Shown here: piece by piece, positions 57,600-64,000 of the stretch
Position numbering within the stretch: position 1 is the first letter of the stretch
Layout: each line of letters opens with the position of its first letter
Assembly: GCA_036768485.1 (NCBI GenBank)
Contig: JAVLUZ010000548.1
Coordinates: forward strand, 654,467 to 718,466
Length of the DNA: 64,000 nt
DNA from: Mermis nigrescens
Taxonomy: Eukaryota > Nematoda > Enoplea > Mermithida > Mermithidae
Reading direction: 5' to 3'
The notes under the pieces: model-generated
Seen by the model: the letters and a program-made list of their open reading frames with translations, nothing else
Databases searched by the model: none
What the model was told of the DNA's origin: nothing
Program-made: the position numbers and the translations under genes

Positions 57600-58022
57600 T
57601 AGATTGTTGCACCTAAAAAAATCTAGCATGCTATACATACTCAGTTTTTATAAGAAAAATGAAAATTTGCGTAAATAACTTATTAATAAGAGAAAGAAAT
57701 GTACGCGGTACACATAAAATTCAACAGAGAAAGCTAAAATAACTTGTACTACAAAATTAGAAATATTACATAAATTGTAATATGCCGATTAGATCTTGTA
57801 ATAAGCACCACTGCGCTTATAAATTCAATGCAACATAACGATAAATCAGTCAATTTTATCTTTGAACGGCAAAAAAATGCAAAGTTATTAAATAGTACTT
57901 ATTTTTGCATAAAATCTTTAAAAACAGTAGAAATAAATACGAAAGATATTGGAATCTGCACAAAGATGCCTAGATTACAGAAAGATTCGGGAAAAATCTT
58001 TGCCGAATACAAAAAACCGTGC
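57600..58022. mobile_element. Long A-related element, partial
   Basis: The interior matches 44900-45230 (CAACATAACGATAAATCAGTC; AAAGTTATTAAATAGTACTT), and the end GAATACAAAAAACCGTG is the A-family terminus. Confidence 0.7.
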
Positions 58023-58195
58023 CAGAAAGTACTTTAACGTTGCTAGCTCCGAAAATGAATGCACGAGCCAAAATCGATTTTTGGCAAAAACCTACAGTTT
58101 TTGGCCACTTTAAAGTGCCTTTTTTGCGATTTCCGGCCAAAAATTGGTCGTTTACCCCCCCCCTAAAAATAGCCGAAAACCATACGTGAAGCAAT

Positions 58196-58858
58196 CACTG
58201 TTTTTTGTACTCGGCAAAGATTTTTCCCGATGTACAAAGACTTTTCAGGACCGTCTTTGTACATGTACAAAAATTTTTGGGAAGACAAAATTTGAAAAAA
58301 TGTGTTCTATAATCTTTATAATGGCAGAATTGCATTTCAAAAGAAAAATGTCAAATTTTTCGGCGTTTTGCGCCGTTTTTAGACGATTCTTAGTGACTTT
58401 TTCCCTTAAAGCCCCAGAAATTAGCTAAAATACACTACCAAAAGTCGAACAACTCTGTTTTCACCAGACTAAAATCGCTACTGTACCAGATTGTAGTACC
58501 CAAAAATTTGTGAGTACAAAATGTACAAAGATTTTTGGGAGGACAAAAACTGTAAAAAGGTGTAAAATTCAAAAAATTGAGTAGTTGTTTGTCCTATATA
58601 TCTTTAGAATGGCAGAATTTGCATTTAAAATGGAAAAATGTCAAATTTTTCAATTGAAACAATTTTTAGTAATTTTTGGCGTCAGAAACCCAGAAATTAG
58701 CTAAAATACACTACAAAGATCGAAAACTCTGTTTTACCACACTAAAATCGCTATGTACTATATTATAGTACACAAAAATTTGCATGTACAAAATGTATGA
58801 AGACTTTCCGGGACCATTTTGTGCATGTACAAAGGGACCTTGTACAAAGAAAATACTG
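58196..58858. mobile_element. A element with internal tandem duplication
   Basis: 663 bp; TSD GAAGCAAT/GTAGCAAT (58188-58195 and 58859-58866). The block from AAGATTTTTGGGA to TATAGTAC is present twice (about 58262-58500 and 58525-58780), making it 220 bp longer than standard A copies. Confidence 0.85.
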
Positions 58859-58869
58859 GTAGCAATGGG

Positions 58870-59330
58870 CTTCCAGGGATTCCCCACCTACGGTTGGACG
58901 TCCTCCCAACACCCCCCCCAAGTCAGAAAATTTTGACCCACATCCCCATTTTTTGGCGAAAACTAGCGCTTTTTGGCTATTTTTATGTCGTTTTGCCACT
59001 TTAAGCCAAAAATCGGAGCCCCTTACCCCCCTGAAAATGACCGAGAAACATACATGTAACAGGGGGTTTGGGCGATCCCTCACCCGCACTTGTTCGCTTC
59101 CACCTCCCCCCCGTCAGAACATTTTAACCCACCTCCCCATTTTGGCGAAAACTTACGCTTTTTGGCTATTTTTAGGTGTTTTTGCCGTTTTTGGCTTAAA
59201 ATTGGAGTCGCTTACCCCCCTCTTTCTTATAAAAATGGCCAGGGACCCCCTACCCAAAATTTTCGACCGTTACATGTGTGCCGAGGAGGACCCCTCTCCT
59301 AAAATGTTGAGCTGTTACATGCATGTTTTA
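58870..59330. repeat. I repeat, two tandem units
   Basis: Two units of about 190-200 bp, each with CCCACCTCCCC, TTTTGGCGAAAAC, GCTTTTTGGCTATTTTTA and GCTTACCCCCCT. Related single units lie near 58035-58190 and 63410-63560. Confidence 0.7.
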
Positions 59331-59650
59331 TAGTGATAATTTGTCCATTTACTCTTGCTTACATTCAAAAATACTGGATCACTTCATGAAATTCTATTAG
59401 TTAAGTGCATTTTTGCCACAGTAAAAATTAAGTTCAAACAAATTCGAGTTTTCACCTAAAATCGTCTGACAGTGACTTAAGTCTTGGACCCTGAGGGGGC
59501 CCCCCTCACCCCATACAGGATTGTGTGAATGAAAACCTGGACAAGCGTAGAAAAACCCAGTAGGAAAAGATTAGGTACATATAATCGAATTAGGCTAGAA
59601 ATCTGATTCTCTGCAATATATATGACAATCAAATGGCAACAAAATCTCAC

Positions 59651-59726
59651 CGCGCAATGAATCGACAGAAGTCTAAACTGTCTGTACATGTCAATCTGAG
59701 ATTATGCATCGTTTTCATCTGAGCAC
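59651..59726 (-). CDS. FERRY3: C12orf4/FERRY3 homologue, internal exon ([12 protein letters not shown])
   Basis: 76 bp micro-exon: 2 nt completing G|GT = Gly, 24 codons, 2 nt. The product [20 protein letters not shown] then RFIA is nearly identical in pattern to the family block [25 protein letters not shown]. Acceptor TTGTGTTTTTAG (AG at 59728-59727); donor GCGCG|GTGAGA (59650-59649), phase 2. It replaces the false candidate at 55.8 kb listed under rejected items. Confidence 0.95.
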
Positions 59727-59850
59727 CTAAAAACACAACATGAATAATACAGTAAATTTTTAACAGATTTGACGACGCAAAAAAAGCGAGGAAGCATACA
59801 AAAATCCAGAAATGAGCAATCCTTAAAAGGCAAGAAAATGGCCTGCTTAC

Positions 59851-59951
59851 CTAATTGTATGGTAAAGCTTTCACTTAATCTTGTCTTCGGTTCATTTATA
59901 GACAAAAGACTGAAACTCTTCGAAGGTACATCATCAAGGGGAGACGTTTTA
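59851..59951 (-). CDS. FERRY3: C12orf4/FERRY3 homologue, most 5' exon seen in window
   Basis: 101 bp: 1 nt, 33 codons, 1 nt. It codes KTSPLDDVPSKSFSLLSINE then PKTRLSESFTIQL. The family reads KLEESFTIHLG at its end; the preceding part is variable. Acceptor TTGATTTTTGCAG (AG at 59953-59952); donor TTAG|GTAAGC at 59850-59849. The incoming phase 2 means more exons lie upstream (higher coordinates); none was recognised between 59952 and 64000. The seven exons together give about 297 residues, roughly the C-terminal 53% of a protein that is about 550 residues in vertebrates. Confidence 0.9.
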
Positions 59952-60274
59952 CTGCAAAAATCAAAAATAAGACAAAGTTTATTATTCAAACCAAGGCGCT
60001 TGCTAACATAAGTGCTAAGAATAAAAACCATTAAGATATCAAACTGTGTGATAATGCGAAAAAAGGTGAATACAAAGTAAAATGCCTTGAACAATACACA
60101 GAAAATACAACAAAATCAGAAATTTGTCCAAGTTTGACCAATCGATCAGAAGAATCGATGCTAAAGTAAATTGTTGCCTTATTATTGAATTTCCGGCGCT
60201 TTTCTAGTTATAAGAATAATTTGCACACTGGCTTCCAACGTACTTTTAAATAATATATGCCTACATGTAGGCAT
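59952..60274. other. FERRY3 intron 5' of the last exon seen; nothing else
   Basis: AT-rich. I translated the minus strand looking for the preceding FERRY3 exon and found no match. Confidence 0.5.
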
Positions 60275-60540
60275 ACGTAGGCACCACCGAAATTCTGGGG
60301 GTGCAAGATTTTTCAAAGGTCGAAAAATGGCCATAAAATTGGGGGTATGGCAAAAAAACACCATTTTTCAACGTTTCTCATCGAGCACTATCCGTTGGCA
60401 TCAAGAAATTGAGGAAAAAACCAAAAAAAATCAATTGAATTCTGGGGGGTGTTTTGGTTTCTGGGGAGTATTTTGGTTTCTCGGGGTGGGGGGCGAGGGT
60501 GCATACTCCCCAACGACACCTCCCCCACACCCAGGTGTGC
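60275..60540. mobile_element. B element
   Basis: GTAGGCACCACCGAAATTCTG to CCCACACCCAGGTGTG with the ACACCATTTTTCAACGTTTC core. Confidence 0.75.
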
Positions 60541-60895
60541 ATGCAGGTCGTCCGAACCAGGAATCGGTCAAGTGGGATAAAGGGTCGGACCCAATATAAA
60601 TTGGTATATACCTCGGAAAATTCGTTGGGATAGCACGCCAAAACCGCATATTTCGATGTTTTTCGACATGCTCTATCCGTTAGGATCATCAAATTCCAAC
60701 TTCTCAAAAAAATTTTCTTATTTGAAAAGTGTCGTTTTTAGGTCGTGCTTGAGTCAAAATTATAGAAAATACTTCACAGCTGGCGCGAAGCGCCGAAAAT
60801 TTGATGATTCCACATCAAAGGAATGCGATTTCTCCATCTTTTCGTGCATTATCTTACCTTTCAAAATTTTATTTTCGGCCAAGGGGGGGGGGCGG

Positions 60896-62969
60896 CAGTG
60901 ATCGACCGGGCTCAAAAAAAACCGGGCCCGGGCCCGGGCTTATATACTAACAACATGCCTTGCTTCCAATATAAAGTTATGCATAAGATACATATTTAGA
61001 CCGATTTTACATTTCTTATTTTTCAAACGCAAGGCTTACTGCTGTATCAAGAAGATTTTTGAATTCTAAGCTCTGTTAATTATTCAATCTTTCTAAAAAT
61101 AAATTAAGTAGTTAGCAAGAATTTTGGTAGCATTATTCAAGCAAGAACAAAGTTTTTGATACAATAGTGCGCAATTCCATTATTAAAATGCACGTGCAAC
61201 TAAACACGGTTTGAAAAAGCACAAGGTTTCATGTAGATATTTAAAGGAAATTGAGCATCAAATTTATGCATTCAGACATAACAGTGACTATGATATGGTC
61301 GGATAGAAGATATGCTGTTTGGATTTTAGAACTCAAACTATAGCGTACATTGACGTCAATTGAAATTGTGTAGTGTATATGATAGGACACGTATTGAAGC
61401 CATAGGCGTAGCCAGGGGGTATTGGGGGCACATGCCCCCCGAAATTTTTCAGAAATTTTTTTGATTTTTCGAGTGTAATAATTGTGTCCAGAAAATTGAG
61501 TTCAAAAAGGCAAAAATGTCAAAATTTTCCGGCGCTTCGCGCCGAGTCTTCATTATATTTATTGTTATATAGATCCAATGAGTTCAAAAGCTTAAATTAG
61601 CTAAAATAATCGATCAATTCATATCACTTTAGTGATTTATTGCTTTATTTGTTCGTTGAATGAAACTGCACATGCTTGTTGAGCATAACAGTAAATGTGC
61701 GAAAATGATTGTGTACTAGTTTGTCTATTCTTTGCTTTGTTTGTCTTTCTTTACAAGGGCAGGACACATAATCCTATTTTAAATAAAAGGAATGGCCAAA
61801 TTTTCTTATGTTTTTGCGCATTTTCTGTTTTCTGAATTATATCTTGTTAATAAGAAGGCCACAAATGGGCCTGAAAACGATAAGAACAAAATTGTCATTG
61901 ATACATCTTTTTTATATTTTATTGGCAGCACCCTTTGCTCCGCTTTATACTTAGCAGAGGTCGAAAAGCGCAGTTCAGCTCAGAAATCTTGTACAATGTA
62001 GAACTTCATCAATTTTAAGTGTTTTGGGCTTAATTTAGAACCGAGATTTGGCCGATTTTGCGAAAATTTTAGTGATAGTATTTAACATTGAAGTGCTTTT
62101 TTACAAAATTTTCTAGGGGCGATTGAGCGCGCTACCGCAGCCCCTGCCCGCCGTAAAATCTCGTTGTACATGTGCAGCGAGATTTTTGGGAGGACGAAAA
62201 GGAAAAAGGGTTCGCCGAAATTAATTTGTCTGTTCTGTATGATTTAAGCGGTTTAACTTGTGTTTAAAGAGCTAAAACGTCAAAATTTTCCGGCGCATGG
62301 CGCTGCTGTTTATTGTTCTTTCTTTTTGTAAAGCTTCAGCATTGCGTTTAATAGTCTAAATCAGGCAAAATATCACAGAATATTAGTATTCACAAGCTAC
62401 AAATAATAAGGACAGTAAAAGATTACTAAATTCCTTGGTGCTTTGCGCCTCATATGATTTCCGAACTGTTTGTCGATTAAAAGACCGTAAATTCTACCGG
62501 AAAACGGTTAAAATTTCAAAAATTTCCGGCGTTTCGCGCTGATTAACATTTTTGTATTCCTGATTGTCAGGAACCCATAAATTAGCTAGGCTACACTACT
62601 AAAGGTCGAAAAACTCAGTCTTATATTAGGTACACAACGTTACTAACATTCAGTGCAAAATGAGTCTTAAAAAATTTTCTGTGTTTTGCCCCGCTACGCC
62701 TCTGATTGAAGCGTTGTATAGAAGATGAATGCACATATGAAGTTGACAAGTATATGATAATGAGCAGGTGGGCAGAATTAAGGCAAATGGATTTAAATAG
62801 AATCACAGGCTAGCAAATTCATAAGAAAAACGGACAACAGCTGAAATAGTAAACGTCTAAAATACTAACGATAATTATTTGAGGCCCGGTTGTGGCCCGG
62901 TGGTTTTCAGCCGGGCCCGGGCCCGGGCCTGCTATGACCGGCCGGGCCCGGGTACCCGGTCGATCACTG
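60896..62969. mobile_element. hAT element with GGGCCC ends
   Basis: TIR CAGTGATCGACCGGG at both ends, followed by CCGGGCCCGGGCCCGGGC runs. Perfect 8-bp TSD GGGGGCGG at 60888-60895 and 62970-62977. Without the nested E element it is about 770 bp. A plus-strand stretch near 62716-62810 (DECTYEVDKYMIMSRWAELR) may be an eroded transposase fragment, but I cannot confirm it. Confidence 0.92.
61401..62704. mobile_element. E element, full copy, nested in the hAT element
   Basis: CATAGGCGTAGCCAGG and, inverted, CAGAGGCGTAGCGGGG; perfect 8-bp TSD ATTGAAGC (61393-61400 and 62705-62712); 1304 bp. It contains GGCGCTTCGCGCC at 61531-61543 and GGCGCATGGCGCTG near 62291. No intact ORF. Confidence 0.93.
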
Positions 62970-62977
62970 GGGGGCGG

Positions 62978-63410
62978 CCTCCCCACCCCTAAATATGGCC
63001 CTGCCTACATTATATCTGGGACAATTGAAACTTATCCGAGATAAATCTAATTCACAACACTGGCTTGGGCGGAAGCAACGTTGGCACGAAATTATACTTT
63101 TGATCACTGAAACTTTGCTTCATATGAATGCGAAATATCAATCTACGAAACCTCATTGTCAGAAAAAACATTCACGCACACGAAGCGTGATAATTTATTT
63201 TTCATGTAATTTTCATTTAACAAATATGTAGATCCAGCTAATTAAATTGAAACCAATAAGAACAGCAGCGAAAAGTTAATCCAGAACTTTTTTAAAAAGT
63301 TATTCAACAAATTTTGAAATTCCGTCCAGTATAATGTACATACAAATTATTTTAATCTCGCGTAAATTTTTAGGAAAAGCTCTTTACGACTAAAAATACG
63401 CCGTCCCCGA
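62978..63410. other. No gene recognised; one ORF of 78 codons
   Basis: ORF 62995-63231 (+) starts MALPTLYLGQLKLIRDKSNS. Its first codons lie in the D-element end and the rest matches no family known to me. Likely chance. Confidence 0.3.
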
Positions 63411-63719
63411 TCATTTTTAGAGGGAAGGGATGAAATGACCTTAAATTTTTGAGCAAAAACGGCCAAAAAATTCAATTTTTTCCAAAAAATCAGGTGGGGG
63501 TAAAAATTTTCTGGCTTTGGGGGGGGTGGGGGCACACCTGGGCAAACTGCCCCATATCGCCCTCAACCGGCAATGGGCCGGACCAATCCTGCAACGGGGC
63601 GAAGGGTCTCTGGGATGGGGGCTATGTTTTGTACATGGGCATAGATACATGCTGAAGGTCGATTGACAGTCTAAATATGACGACTTGAGAAGCAAATGAG
63701 CAAACTACTTATGCTACCT

Positions 63720-64000
63720 ATGTACAAGTAACCTTTTTCAAGTGCATGACAACTCAAGATAAACCTTTTTGAGAAGCAGTCCGCATTTTTTGAGGACCAA
63801 CTAATCTATTTATTAGAGCACCAACCTTTTTTGGGAACCGACCAACCTTTTTTAAGTAGCAGACAACCTTTTTTGCGAACCGACCAACGTTTTAATCGGA
63901 GCAGCCAACCTTTTTGGGAACCAATCAACGTTTTTTTGAGGGAGCAGCCAACCGTTTTTGGGAACCGACCAACCTTTTGGAGGTGGCATGCAACCTTTTT
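63720..64000. repeat. Minisatellite of about 20/40 bp running off the window
   Basis: Alternating half-units GGAACCGACCAACCTTTTTT and GAGCAGCCAACCTTTTTG are repeated about 13 times with variation. The array continues past 64000. Confidence 0.9.

Larger units (their letters stand above)
60560..63005. mobile_element. D-type element interrupted by a hAT element
   Basis: The D-type core TATTTCGATGTTTTTCGAC and hairpin GGCGCGAAGCGCC (about 60782) run to 60895 and resume at 62970 with CCTAAATATGGCCCTG, the same end as at 12960-12990. Confidence 0.65.

Noticed and set aside
59769..60011. Plus-strand 80-codon ORF over 59769-60011
   Set aside because: It is the antisense of the FERRY3 exon 59851-59951 and its flanks.

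Overview
This window looks like AT-rich, TE-saturated nuclear DNA from an invertebrate metazoan. The signs are split genes with GT-AG introns, (TA)n microsatellites, hundreds of hAT-like and mariner-like terminal inverted repeats with diagnostic target-site duplications (TSDs), and an N-filled scaffold gap (44118-44441). I cannot name the species from sequence alone. No prokaryotic, viral or CRISPR features are visible.

Two conserved genes can be recognised, both on the minus strand and both incomplete. At 2385-4121 are the first two coding exons of a mitochondrial-type tryptophanyl-tRNA synthetase (WARS2), with the HIGN and KMSKS motifs; the C-terminal exons are not found. At 44467-59951 are the last seven coding exons of a C12orf4/FERRY3 homologue, a subunit of the Rab5-effector FERRY complex. 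All six junctions have consistent reading phase, and the introns are packed with transposons. Its last exon plus flank is duplicated at about 8.33-9.85 kb as a stop-lost pseudo-exon.

From 16.2 to 29.6 kb lies an array of paralogous units. Each ends in a minus-strand coiled-coil exon with a conserved C-terminal motif (IFGECDYT-like). One exon is open and the others are broken. I do not recognise this family. The array is overlapped by a giant inverted repeat: about 22.66-34.25 kb reappears inverted at 34.25-44.12 kb, centred on 34253, and its outer end abuts the N gap. It could be a real palindrome or a fold-back assembly artefact.

The rest is mostly short non-autonomous elements. I use local labels. 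A is about 430-450 bp, ends CACTG/CAGTG, and is rich in CTTTGTACATGTACAAAG. B is about 250 bp with G/C-run ends. C is about 600 bp without inserts, ends CAGTGGCGGAT/CAGGGGCGGAT. D begins CAGGCCCGTATCC. E begins CATAGGCGTAGCCAGG. G, H and I are further dispersed repeats. T is a mariner-like MITE with TAGTCTGTTTCA ends. Three hAT remnants carry C-terminal or BED-finger coding fragments or variable-dose GC-rich ends. A solo LTR lies at 52247-53282, a ~470-bp tandem satellite at 10.1-11.8 kb, and a minisatellite runs off the window end. Many nested insertions are datable by perfect 8-bp TSDs, and several have an empty site in a paralogous copy. A striking shared feature is the hairpin core GCGAAGC/GCTTCGC inside GGCGCGAAGCGCC, which recurs about 30 times in otherwise unrelated repeat families.
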